NCBI GenBank assembly: GCA_003556525.1
Contig: PWRH01000099.1
Location: 1-13,247 of the forward strand
DNA from: Candidatus Nealsoniibacteriota bacterium
Lineage (GTDB): Bacteria; Patescibacteriota; Minisyncoccia; Minisyncoccales; RBG-13-42-11
Direction of reading: 5' to 3'
DNA: 13,247 nucleotides
Of the stretch, positions 1 through 6,240 are shown piece by piece. A program made the position numbers and the translations under genes. The first letter of the stretch is position 1; each line of letters starts with the position of its first letter. The notes under the pieces are model-generated. The model was not told where the DNA came from. It worked only from the letters and a program-made list of their open reading frames with translations, and ran no database searches.

Positions 1-53
1 CGGCCCATTTCCTCAATATCAATTTTAAAATCTTGTTTTTTTGTTTTTTCCAT
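1..53 (-). CDS. N-terminus of an unidentified protein, truncated by the window edge
   Basis: An ATG at 51-53 on the minus strand opens a reading frame that stays open to the window edge, giving 17 full codons (MEKTKKQDFKIDIEEMG) and two bases of an Arg codon. The charged, Lys-rich start is compatible with a cytoplasmic protein. The IEEM-G-R string vaguely recalls the start of ribosomal protein uS2, but 18 residues are far too few to claim it. A promoter-like pair on the same strand (TTGTTT at 82-87, 16-base spacer, TATATT at 60-65) would place the transcript start on or next to the ATG, so the mRNA could be leaderless. The gene is divergent from rpmE. The product is unknown. Confidence 0.5.
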   Translation of the reverse strand, partial: MEKTKKQDFKIDIEEMG

Positions 54-59
54 ACTAAA

Positions 60-87
60 AATATAACATATTGAAAAAAATAAACAA
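60..87 (-). promoter_or_regulatory. Possible promoter for the truncated left-edge gene
   Basis: On the minus strand, TTGTTT (82-87) and TATATT (60-65) are separated by 16 bases. The -10 matches the sigma-70 consensus at 5 of 6 positions; the -35 matches only its TTG core. The expected start point is about base 53, the A of the ATG. The region is very AT-rich, so chance matches are likely. Confidence 0.3.
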
Positions 88-99
88 GCCCCTTGTTTA
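74..99 (-). terminator. Terminator-like hairpin in the divergent intergenic region
   Basis: Bases 81-88 (TAAACAAG) and 92-99 (CTTGTTTA) are perfectly complementary around a CCC loop. On the minus strand the hairpin is followed directly by seven T residues (80-74), the layout of an intrinsic terminator. The stem has only two G-C pairs, so it would be weak. It would stop minus-strand transcription arriving from the hairpin array before it reached the left-edge gene. No plus-strand T tract follows, so it is not a plus-strand terminator. Confidence 0.35.
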
Positions 100-111
100 A
101 TGTAAAATTAT

Positions 112-140
112 TTGCTATGATTGTTGTATTAAAATAAAAT
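112..140 (+). promoter_or_regulatory. Candidate sigma-70 promoter for rpmE-prfA
   Basis: TTGCTA (112-117; 4 of 6 consensus bases) is followed after exactly 17 bases by TAAAAT (135-140; 5 of 6). Transcription would start near 147 and give a leader of about 209 bases before the rpmE ATG at 356. That leader would contain the whole hairpin array. The spacing is ideal, but AT-rich DNA produces such matches by chance. Confidence 0.4.
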
Positions 141-143
141 TTA

Positions 144-351
144 GAAAAAACTTGCAAAATTATAAGTATAAGTCGAAGAAGCTAAGGCTTCATTTCGATC
201 TACGATAGTCGAAGAGATAAATCTCTTCTCCATTCGTATTTTTATTAAATAAAAATACTTTTCAAAAAAGCTAAAGCTTTTTTTCCAACTGCGTAAGTCG
301 AAGAAGCTAAAGCTTCTTCTCCAACTGCGTTTTTTCTAACGAAAAAACTTG
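144..351 (+). repeat. Mosaic array of 36-base palindromic units and AT hairpins
   Basis: Four imperfect 36-base units begin at about 171, 207, 260 and 296, three of them sharing AGTCGAAG or close variants and all having a central palindrome. Hairpins: 173-198 (10 pairs, 2-base bulge); 211-228 (8 pairs around AA); 264-283, trimmed to AAAAAAGCT/AGCTTTTTT (9 pairs around AA); and 300-319 (9 pairs around AA). After the second and fourth units come AT-rich hairpins: 236-258 (10 pairs, TAA loop) and 329-348 (8 pairs, TAAC loop). The layout is therefore a dimer repeated at 89 bases: unit, unit, AT hairpin, twice. Arm sequences differ between copies while complementarity is retained, and each loop region carries TAA. 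GAAAAAACTTG occurs on both sides, at 144-154 and 341-351. It may be a structured rpmE leader or a REP/BIME-like interspersed repeat; the window cannot decide. No protein-coding frame is evident. Confidence 0.75.
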
Positions 352-355
352 TTTT

Positions 356-568
356 ATGAAGAAAGATATTCATCCAAAATATTATAAAAAAGTTAAGGCC
401 AGATGTGCTTGTGGCAATGTTATTGAAGTTGGCTCAAGCAAAGAATTTATTGAAACGGAAATTTGTTCAGCTTGCCACCCTTTCTATAGCGGAAAAGGAA
501 GAGTTGTTGATACAATGGGCCAAGTCCAAAAATTCAAGAAAAAACTGGCTAAGAAAAAAAATAAATAA
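356..568 (+). CDS. rpmE: 50S ribosomal protein L31 (bL31), zinc-binding form
   Basis: This 70-residue protein is a complete bL31, a small protein bound at the central protuberance of the large ribosomal subunit, where it contributes to the bridge with the small subunit. It begins MKKDIHPKYY, typical of the family. Four cysteines (C17, C19, C37, C40) in RCACG and ICSACHPFYSGK mark the C+ type, which binds one zinc ion; the C-minus paralogue lacks them. The C-terminus is a Lys-rich tail (KKKLAKKKNK). Length is normal. The ATG at 356 has no Shine-Dalgarno sequence and lies only 7 bases after the last hairpin of the upstream array, so leader folding could affect initiation. It is followed 80 bases later by prfA, with which it is probably cotranscribed; an rpmE-prfA pairing is familiar in bacteria. 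Confidence 0.95.
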   Translation: MKKDIHPKYYKKVKARCACGNVIEVGSSKEFIETEICSACHPFYSGKGRVVDTMGQVQKFKKKLAKKKNK

Positions 569-621
569 TTATAATTCCTGCTTGCTCCAACAGAATTTTA
601 TTTTTTTATTTTTATTTTGCG

Positions 622-645
622 TCTTAATGCATATTAAGATTTTTT
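622..645 (+). promoter_or_regulatory. Hairpin plus T run just before prfA
   Basis: TCTTAAT (622-628) pairs with ATTAAGA (633-639) around a GCAT loop, followed by six T residues (640-645), ending three bases before the prfA ATG at 649. The layout resembles a weak intrinsic terminator or attenuator, or a structure that limits ribosome access. With only one G-C pair the stem may be too weak to act. The rest of the 569-648 gap is T-rich and shows no gene. Confidence 0.3.
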
Positions 646-648
646 ATT

Positions 649-1707
649 ATGGAAGATGATTTAAAAAAAATAAGAAAAGAACATGAAGAAATTTTAAGTG
701 AACTTGGTGATCCCGAGTTGATTTCAAATTGGGACAAGTTTGAAGACCTAACAAAAAGAAAAATTTTTCTTGAAAAAATAATTGAAAAAGAAGAAGAAAT
801 TAAAGAATTAAAAAATAAAATTGAAGAAAACAAGGTTATTATTTTGGCAAATGAAGATCCTGAGCTAACCTCTTTGGCTGAAATCGAAATTAACGAGATT
901 AAAAATAAAAAAGAAGAGCTTGAAAAAGAAATAAGGCAAATAACCCAAGAAGAAAAAACCTCCGGACCAAAGGCCGTTATTATTGAAATAAGGGCCGGAA
1001 CCGGCGGAGAAGAAGCAGCTTTGTTTGTTACCGACCTCTTTAAAATGTATTCAAAATATTCTCAAATAAAAAATTGGCAACAAAAAGTTCTCGACTCAAA
1101 AAATACAGAGCTCGGTGGCTTTAAAGAAATTACTTTTGAGCTTAAATTGGGTAACAGTAAAGAAAATCTTTGGGAAAATATAAAAAACGAATCCGGAGTA
1201 CATCGGGTCCAAAGAATTCCAACCACTGAAAAGTCGGGAAGAATACACACCTCAACCGCTTCCGTAGCTATTTTAGCCAAGCCCAAAAAGGGCAAAATAA
1301 ACATTAATCCGAATGACTTAAAGATTGATACATATAAGGCGTCCGGGCCCGGAGGCCAATATGTCAATAAAAGAATGACTGCCATAAGAATCACTCATCT
1401 ACCCACAAAAACAGTAGTCAATTCTCAAAATGAAAGAAGTTTGCAACAAAATAAAGAAAACGCCATGTCTATTTTAGAGGCAAAAATATTGGAAAAAAAG
1501 ATTAAGGAAGAAGAAAAGAAGATAAAAGACGAAAGAAAAACTCAAATAGGCAAAGCTGAAAGATCGGAAAAAATAAGAACCTATAATTTTCCCCAAAACA
1601 GAATAACCGACCATCGGCTGCAAAAATCATGGCATAATCTGGAAAAAATATTGAACGGAGAGCTTGATATGATAGTAAAAGCTTTTAGAGAAGAAGAAAA
1701 TAAATAA
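649..1707 (+). CDS. prfA: Peptide chain release factor 1 (RF1)
   Basis: This 352-residue protein is a class I release factor; it recognises UAA and UAG in the ribosomal A site and triggers peptide release. Residues 1-105 are a charged helical N-terminal domain. The family motif IIEIRAGTGGEEA is at 111-123. The codon-reading loop VHRVQRIPTTEKSGRIHT carries PTT at 191-193, the PxT tripeptide of RF1 rather than the SPF of RF2. The catalytic GGQ is at 235-237. The stretch after GGQ (YVNKRMTAIRITH) differs from the usual HVNKTDSAVRITH, and SGPGGQ replaces SGAGGQ. Length is close to the usual 355-360. The chosen ATG lies 10 bases after a hairpin and T run and has no Shine-Dalgarno sequence. It lies downstream of rpmE and ends at a strong bidirectional terminator. 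No prmC methyltransferase gene follows inside the window. Confidence 0.95.
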   Translation: MEDDLKKIRKEHEEILSELGDPELISNWDKFEDLTKRKIFLEKIIEKEEEIKELKNKIEENKVIILANEDPELTSLAEIEINEIKNKKEELEKEIRQITQEEKTSGPKAVIIEIRAGTGGEEAALFVTDLFKMYSKYSQIKNWQQKVLDSKNTELGGFKEITFELKLGNSKENLWENIKNESGVHRVQRIPTTEKSGRIHTSTASVAILAKPKKGKININPNDLKIDTYKASGPGGQYVNKRMTAIRITHLPTKTVVNSQNERSLQQNKENAMSILEAKILEKKIKEEEKKIKDERKTQIGKAERSEKIRTYNFPQNRITDHRLQKSWHNLEKILNGELDMIVKAFREEENK

Positions 1708-1737
1708 AAAAACACGGGTTACGCCCGTGTATTTTTT
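1706..1737. terminator. Bidirectional intrinsic terminator between prfA and the transglycosylase gene
   Basis: ACACGGG (1712-1718) and CCCGTGT (1724-1730) form a perfect 7-pair stem with five G-C pairs around a TTACG loop. A run of seven A residues (1706-1712) lies on the left and six T residues (1732-1737) on the right, so the hairpin is followed by U residues in both directions. It starts right after the prfA stop (1705-1707) and lies 14 bases beyond the minus-strand transglycosylase stop, so it can close both convergent transcripts. Confidence 0.85.
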
Positions 1738-1751
1738 AAATATTTTTATTT

Positions 1752-3095
1752 TTATCTGCTGGACTCAATAATTCTAATATCATTTTCAAATCTGGCAGCT
1801 ATATTCAAAACACTGTCTGCGTAAAAATAAAAAGCGGGATTAGTGGTTGAGCCTGAAAAGTAAATCATTGCTGCACGCCATTCGCCATCTCTTGTTTGGG
1901 ATCTTGCCCCATAATCGGATAAATAAAGACCTGAAGCGAGAAAAGCGTCATAAATATTCCACGGACTGGCTCTTCTGCCCAAAATCGATTCCAGTCTTGT
2001 TTTATAGCTCATCCAGGTTGTTGGAATAAATTGAGCCGGACCCATTGCACCGCCCCAACCAAAACTCATTGGGCAAGAAATCGGAGTTTTGTAAGGATCA
2101 AGTCCTAACTCTTGAGTTATTTGCAAAAAATGAGCTACATCGTTTCTGGCTGAAGCAGGAGGCATAGCCATATACCTTCCTCTTATAATTTCATCGGGAT
2201 TACGAGGAAGATAACACTGGCCTACGTTTCTGCCAATAGCTGATTCTTGCTGTAAAATTGCCAGTAAAAATGCCGGCCTGACTCCGGTTACCCCTTCAAT
2301 TCTTTTGGCGATATCATAGGCCTCACCAAAAGTAGGAGCAGCGACATCAGTAGGCATTCCGGCCAATTCAAAAATCCTTGCCCTTATTTCAGCTGCTGCC
2401 TTTTCAGCCTGCTCTTTCTCTCTTAAATATTGCTGTTTCTGGGCTTCGGTTAGCTGTAAAAAATGTTCTTGTTCACTTCTGGCCGATTGACTTTGTTGTT
2501 TTTGTAGAGCTTGCATTCTGACAACATTTTGTAAATCAATTTTTTCAGAATCCAAGTTTTCTCTTTGGCCGGCTAAAGTTACTTTTAAGCCCTTAATTTC
2601 TTCCAAGAGCTGATAGCTTTTTAGGTTTAATGTTTCCAGGGCCATTAAATTATCAAAAAAATCGGATAAAGTTTCTCCTGACATTAAAATCTCAATAAGA
2701 GAAACTTGCTCTTCTTCATAAATTGTTTGAAGAATATTGCCCAATCTATTTTTTAAGTCATCAATTTTTAAAGAGGTTTGATCTATTGACTGCTCGGTAT
2801 CTTTAATCTGATAAGTCAAATCTGTTATCATTACATTGCTTTGCCTTATTTGAAGATCAAGTCTTTGAATGCTTCCTCTTAAAGCATCGATTTGTCCTTG
2901 GATAGTTCTTTGTTCCGCTTCGGTTTTCCCAATGGCGCCTTCAAGCTGTTTAATTTCTTCTTCATATCTTTGTAGTAGAGCCTCACACTCTTCTTTTGTT
3001 TTACAATCATTTTGAGCAACCAAAGAAAAACCGGGAAAAATCAAAACAAAGATTAAGGCAAGAAATAGAGTTGTTTTAAAAAAACGTAAAAACAT
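1752..3095 (-). CDS. Secreted coiled-coil protein with C-terminal lytic transglycosylase domain
   Basis: This 447-residue protein is predicted to cleave peptidoglycan outside the membrane. Residues 1-28 look like a signal peptide or N-terminal anchor (FLRFFK, then a hydrophobic stretch to about 27, possible cleavage near VAQ-ND). Residues 35-240 are a long Gln/Glu/Lys-rich coiled coil like the N-terminal regions of CwlO, PcsB and EnvC; it includes the typical VSLIEILMSGETLSDFFDNL segment (131-150). Residues 258-447 form a lysozyme-like transglycosylase fold. LLAILQQESAIGRN carries the probable catalytic E284, and GGAMGPAQFIPTTW (348-361) matches the MltB/SLT signature; WRAAMIYFSGS follows at 406-416. 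A coiled coil of the regulatory type is thus fused to its own catalytic domain. It lies 19 bases after rplY and is probably cotranscribed, ending at the shared terminator. The exact transglycosylase family (MltB-like or SLT-like) is uncertain. Confidence 0.85.
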   Translation of the reverse strand: MFLRFFKTTLFLALIFVLIFPGFSLVAQNDCKTKEECEALLQRYEEEIKQLEGAIGKTEAEQRTIQGQIDALRGSIQRLDLQIRQSNVMITDLTYQIKDTEQSIDQTSLKIDDLKNRLGNILQTIYEEEQVSLIEILMSGETLSDFFDNLMALETLNLKSYQLLEEIKGLKVTLAGQRENLDSEKIDLQNVVRMQALQKQQSQSARSEQEHFLQLTEAQKQQYLREKEQAEKAAAEIRARIFELAGMPTDVAAPTFGEAYDIAKRIEGVTGVRPAFLLAILQQESAIGRNVGQCYLPRNPDEIIRGRYMAMPPASARNDVAHFLQITQELGLDPYKTPISCPMSFGWGGAMGPAQFIPTTWMSYKTRLESILGRRASPWNIYDAFLASGLYLSDYGARSQTRDGEWRAAMIYFSGSTTNPAFYFYADSVLNIAARFENDIRIIESSR

Positions 3096-3114
3096 AAACT
3101 AAATTTTAAAAATT

Positions 3115-3774
3115 TTATTCTTCTTTCTCTTCTTCTTTTTTGTCTTCTGTTCTTTCAACTTCTTCCACTTTTTCTTCTATCGGTTTTTCAAGCTCTTCTT
3201 CCACCTTTTCCGGCTCTGAAGCAAAAACAATAGACTCTTCAGGGTCTTTAAGAATCTTTACATCTTTTAAGTCAGCCAAATCCTTGACCAAAATACTGTC
3301 TTCAAAGGTTTTTAAACTACTAATGTCAACTTTTATTTCATGGGGAAGTTTTTGAGGTAGCGCCCTAACTTCCAGTTCATAAATATTTTTTACCAATGTC
3401 CCTCCCAAATCTTTTACAGCAGGTGCTTCATTTTCAAAAACCAAAGGAACCGTTGCCGTGGTTTCTTCATCAAGCCTGGGCTGATAAAAATCGATGTGAA
3501 TCGGCTTTTGAGAAACAGCTTCAATTTCCACACTCTGAATCAATACTGAAAATTTCTTATTTTTTCCATCCGATGATGAAGAATCAACATCAAGCTCAAT
3601 TAAAGAACTTCCACCTGCTTCATGATAAATATTTTCAAACTCTTTTAAGTTAACCGACAAAAAAATGTTTTTTGTTTTCGGCCCATACAAAACAGCGGGA
3701 ACAAAACCTTGCTCTCGAAGATTTGCCACCTTTCTGCTTTTTTCTTCTCTAATTTTAGCTGATAATTTTAACAT
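3115..3774 (-). CDS. rplY: 50S ribosomal protein L25 (bL25), Ctc/TL5 long form
   Basis: This 219-residue protein is the two-domain form of bL25, which binds 5S rRNA in the large subunit. The N-terminal domain (about 1-95) begins LKLSAKIREEKSRKVANLREQGFVPAVLYG, with the typical basic RNA-binding start and VPAVLYG turn, and contains VLIQSVEIEAVSQKPIHIDF (77-96). The C-terminal beta domain (about 97-190) includes VPLVFENEAPAVKDLGGTLV. Residues 190-219 are an acidic, Glu/Lys-rich tail of low complexity, common in long-form L25. The ATG lies only 6-7 bases after the predicted transcription start of a near-consensus promoter, so the transcript would be almost leaderless. No Shine-Dalgarno sequence is placed correctly. 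It is between the aldolase gene (47-base gap) and the transglycosylase gene (19-base gap). Confidence 0.93.
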   Translation of the reverse strand: MLKLSAKIREEKSRKVANLREQGFVPAVLYGPKTKNIFLSVNLKEFENIYHEAGGSSLIELDVDSSSSDGKNKKFSVLIQSVEIEAVSQKPIHIDFYQPRLDEETTATVPLVFENEAPAVKDLGGTLVKNIYELEVRALPQKLPHEIKVDISSLKTFEDSILVKDLADLKDVKILKDPEESIVFASEPEKVEEELEKPIEEKVEEVERTEDKKEEEKEE

Positions 3775-3787
3775 AATTCAGTTTTTA

Positions 3788-3816
3788 ATTCTAAACCTTT
3801 TTTTTATTTTTTTCAA
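3788..3816 (-). promoter_or_regulatory. Sigma-70-type promoter for rplY and the transglycosylase gene
   Basis: On the minus strand TTGAAA (3811-3816; 5 of 6 consensus bases) is followed after exactly 17 bases by TAGAAT (3788-3793; 5 of 6). It fills the only sizeable gap (47 bases) inside the minus-strand gene run. The predicted start near 3781 leaves about 6 bases before the rplY ATG at 3774. It would separate expression of rplY and the transglycosylase from the carbon operon upstream. Confidence 0.55.
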
Positions 3817-3821
3817 GCCCT

Positions 3822-5282
3822 TTAAATATATTCTTTAATGTCAAAATCTCTAACCCCCAAATTTTTAAAAACATCTTCGGAAAATTGATTAACTAATGAT
3901 TTTTGAATATTTTGTTGAATCTCGGACGATAAACTCCATACTTGAAGCTTAAAGGGGCCCCAAACTCTTTTTCTGTTGCTTTTATAGACCTTTTCTTCAT
4001 CCTCTCCTTCTTTAGGCGGATAATTGCTTAAAACCCATTTTTTGGTTTCTTGAATCAATTCTTCGGGAAATGACGGGTGGTCAAAAATCGTATCCTGATA
4101 AGCGGTTGCCAAATGAACTTCGGCTACCGGATTTTCAACTAACACTTGAGTATTTTCCTTTGTTAAAAGTTCTTCTGAAATTTCGCCCGAAGAAACATAA
4201 CGACCGGCAAATATACCGAAGTAATGAGGATCAAGCGTTGAGGCACCATGCTGAACTACGCCAGCCAAACCGTAGTCCTCTCTGGCTACTTTGCCAAGCT
4301 CAGCCAAAGCATTAAAACTTAACTTTACCTCTTTAACTATATTGCCGCTTTCATCTCTGATCCCGCCATGACAAGTTCCTGTTTGAATTGCAATTTTTAC
4401 AATACCTTCGATTGAATAACCCCTCTCATCGCTTAAAGCTGATAATTCTTTTAAATAGCCATCCATAAAAGCCCTTAGGTCTTCAACAGTGCTGTTTCTT
4501 CCTTTAATCCCCTTACCTATCTCACCGATTTCACCACCCAAGCTTATTGTTATACCTTGGTTATCCAGACCCAATTCTCTTTCAAGATCTCTAACATAGG
4601 CGGTTAACTCAGCGGTTTCTTTATAATTTGCTTTTTGCTGAAGGTCGTAATCATCTTCGTGCCAATCAACCAAAGTTGACATGTCCAAATCTATTTGATA
4701 AAAACCGGCTAACACAGCCTCTTTAATCAACTGCTTTATATTTTCTCTTTCTTGATCCGGGTTTTCCTGATACTTTTGAGCGTCTATTTGAAAATGGTCG
4801 CCTTGCAAAAATAACGGTCCTTGATAATTCTTTTTTATCGCAGCTGCCATCATTGAGGTTGCATATTCTGCCGGCCTTTGATCGGTATATTTTATTTCGG
4901 ACTTGGCAATCTCCAATATAAAAGAGTTGGTATTATCTTTTTTCGCTGCTTCAAATACCGCCTGAGCCGTATTATAAGACATGCCCCTTATATTTATTGC
5001 CGGAATTGTAATCTTATAATTGTCTCTGGCTTTTTGTTTATAGTAATTATTAATCGAAGCCAAAAAAATTCCTTTTTCTTTTGCAATCTCTTTTATCAAG
5101 AAACGACAAAAATTAACAACTTCTTCGTTCGGATTAAATGTGGCTTCAAAAACCAGCTTATCGATTAGTTCGCTCGCCAGTTTTTCGCTATTTAGTATTT
5201 TTATTTCTTTTTCGGAAATAAACTCTATTACTTCAGGAGCAAATTTTTTAACATCTTCTTTTGTAGAAAACTCAATTTTCAT
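3822..5282 (-). CDS. Class II fructose-bisphosphate aldolase, long divergent form
   Basis: This 486-residue protein belongs to the zinc-dependent class II aldolase family, which joins dihydroxyacetone phosphate and glyceraldehyde 3-phosphate into fructose 1,6-bisphosphate or runs the reverse. The barrel starts near 90 (KITIPAINIRGMSYNTAQAV). QGDHFQID (160-167) gives the catalytic Asp162 and zinc ligand His163, GGEIGEIG is at 249-256, GTCHGG (302-307) gives His305, and VVQHGAS (342-348) gives His345. The family is usually 280-360 residues; here there is an extra N-terminal helical region of about 88 residues and a C-terminal region (about 405-486) rich in charged residues and Trp. The usual NxDT substrate motif reads HLAT (390-393), so the Asn and Asp are replaced. 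The gene lies 7 bases after fbp, which supports a role at fructose 1,6-bisphosphate. A related sugar-bisphosphate aldolase is possible. Confidence 0.8.
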   Translation of the reverse strand: MKIEFSTKEDVKKFAPEVIEFISEKEIKILNSEKLASELIDKLVFEATFNPNEEVVNFCRFLIKEIAKEKGIFLASINNYYKQKARDNYKITIPAINIRGMSYNTAQAVFEAAKKDNTNSFILEIAKSEIKYTDQRPAEYATSMMAAAIKKNYQGPLFLQGDHFQIDAQKYQENPDQERENIKQLIKEAVLAGFYQIDLDMSTLVDWHEDDYDLQQKANYKETAELTAYVRDLERELGLDNQGITISLGGEIGEIGKGIKGRNSTVEDLRAFMDGYLKELSALSDERGYSIEGIVKIAIQTGTCHGGIRDESGNIVKEVKLSFNALAELGKVAREDYGLAGVVQHGASTLDPHYFGIFAGRYVSSGEISEELLTKENTQVLVENPVAEVHLATAYQDTIFDHPSFPEELIQETKKWVLSNYPPKEGEDEEKVYKSNRKRVWGPFKLQVWSLSSEIQQNIQKSLVNQFSEDVFKNLGVRDFDIKEYI

Positions 5283-5289
5283 TTTAATT

Positions 5290-6222
5290 TTATTTTTTAA
5301 TTTTTATTTTCTCAATCAAATTTTTAGACCCTATATAGATAGGTACTCTTTGATCAACCTTTGTTGGAACAATATCCAAAATGGATTCTTGTCCATCAGT
5401 AGCCGCACCCCCTGCTTTTTCCGCAATAAAAGCCATTGGGCCAACTTCGAACAATAGGCGAAGTTTTCCTTCGGGCTTATCCGTAAGTGCGGGATAGCTA
5501 AAAATTCCGCCGTAAGTTAATATTTGATGAAAATCAGGGACAAAAGATCCGCTATAACGCAATTTAAAGCCCTGCTTTTCCAGGCTGTCGATATGGGCAA
5601 AATGCTCCTCGGTCCACTTGCTTCTTAGGGCACCCGGAGAATAAATCCGACCCTCGGGCATTTCCATGTTTTCTTTAACCAAATCAAAAAAATCAAGGCT
5701 TTTTCTCTCCCCTTCTCCACCATTAAAAATATTTTTTTTGTTATTGTTATAAATAAATTGAGCAACCCCGTTTTTATCCGCAAAAACCATTAAAGTTAAA
5801 GGTCCATAAAGAAAATAAAAAGACTGGCTAATATTTTTAATACCGCTCATAATATCACCATTTTCATAGATGGAAACTATGGTACCAACGGCTAAATTGG
5901 TTGGAACCAAAGAAGAACCGTCCAAAGGATCCAAGGTAATTCCAAAATGGCCTCTTTGTGAATCCATTTTAATAACCTCTTCTTCTTCCTCTGATCCGGC
6001 CTGCCCAACAAGCCCTGAATTACGGCAAGCTTCAAGAAAAATATCATTGGCTTTTTGGTCTATTTTAATCTCTTCCTCCCCATAAATATTATAAATGCCG
6101 GTTTTTTCATCTCCGCCTAAAAATTCTTCTTTAACAGGATCGATTTGATCAACAAAAACTGAAATTAAATCAATTAATTCTTTGGAATAATTATATTTTT
6201 CTAAATATTGTTTTAATGTCAT
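5290..6222 (-). CDS. fbp: Fructose-1,6-bisphosphatase, class I
   Basis: This 310-residue cytoplasmic enzyme hydrolyses fructose 1,6-bisphosphate to fructose 6-phosphate, the committed step of gluconeogenesis. Family motifs are complete: the acidic metal-binding run GSEEEEE (76-82), LDPLDGSS (97-104; canonical FDPLDGSS), RYSGSFVPDFHQILTYGGIFSYP at about 222-244, and KLRLLFEVGPMAFIAEKAGG (253-272), where Glu259 corresponds to the metal-binding Glu of the usual LLYECNPMA. Length is slightly below the usual 330 or so, with a short N-terminus; the allosteric AMP site of animal enzymes is not obvious. The gene lies 18 bases after ppsA and 7 bases before the aldolase gene. No Shine-Dalgarno sequence is visible before the ATG. 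Its presence implies real gluconeogenic flux, since glycolysis does not need it. Confidence 0.93.
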   Translation of the reverse strand: MTLKQYLEKYNYSKELIDLISVFVDQIDPVKEEFLGGDEKTGIYNIYGEEEIKIDQKANDIFLEACRNSGLVGQAGSEEEEEVIKMDSQRGHFGITLDPLDGSSLVPTNLAVGTIVSIYENGDIMSGIKNISQSFYFLYGPLTLMVFADKNGVAQFIYNNNKKNIFNGGEGERKSLDFFDLVKENMEMPEGRIYSPGALRSKWTEEHFAHIDSLEKQGFKLRYSGSFVPDFHQILTYGGIFSYPALTDKPEGKLRLLFEVGPMAFIAEKAGGAATDGQESILDIVPTKVDQRVPIYIGSKNLIEKIKIKK

Positions 6223-6240
6223 TTTAAATTAAATAATTAA

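Noticed and set aside
155..348. CRISPR array, because units are about 36 bases
   Set aside because: Units are nearly contiguous with no unique spacers, they vary too much in sequence, and no cas gene is nearby.
569..648. tRNA or small RNA gene between rpmE and prfA
   Set aside because: The 80 bases are T-rich with no cloverleaf; only the weak hairpin at 622-639 is visible.
405..659. 84-residue plus-strand frame overlapping rpmE and the start of prfA
   Set aside because: It lies almost wholly within rpmE in another frame, and its product shows no family features, while rpmE is unmistakable.
1062..1394. 110-residue minus-strand frame inside prfA
   Set aside because: It is antisense to the most conserved part of RF1 (PTT and GGQ regions) and is a shadow of that coding bias.
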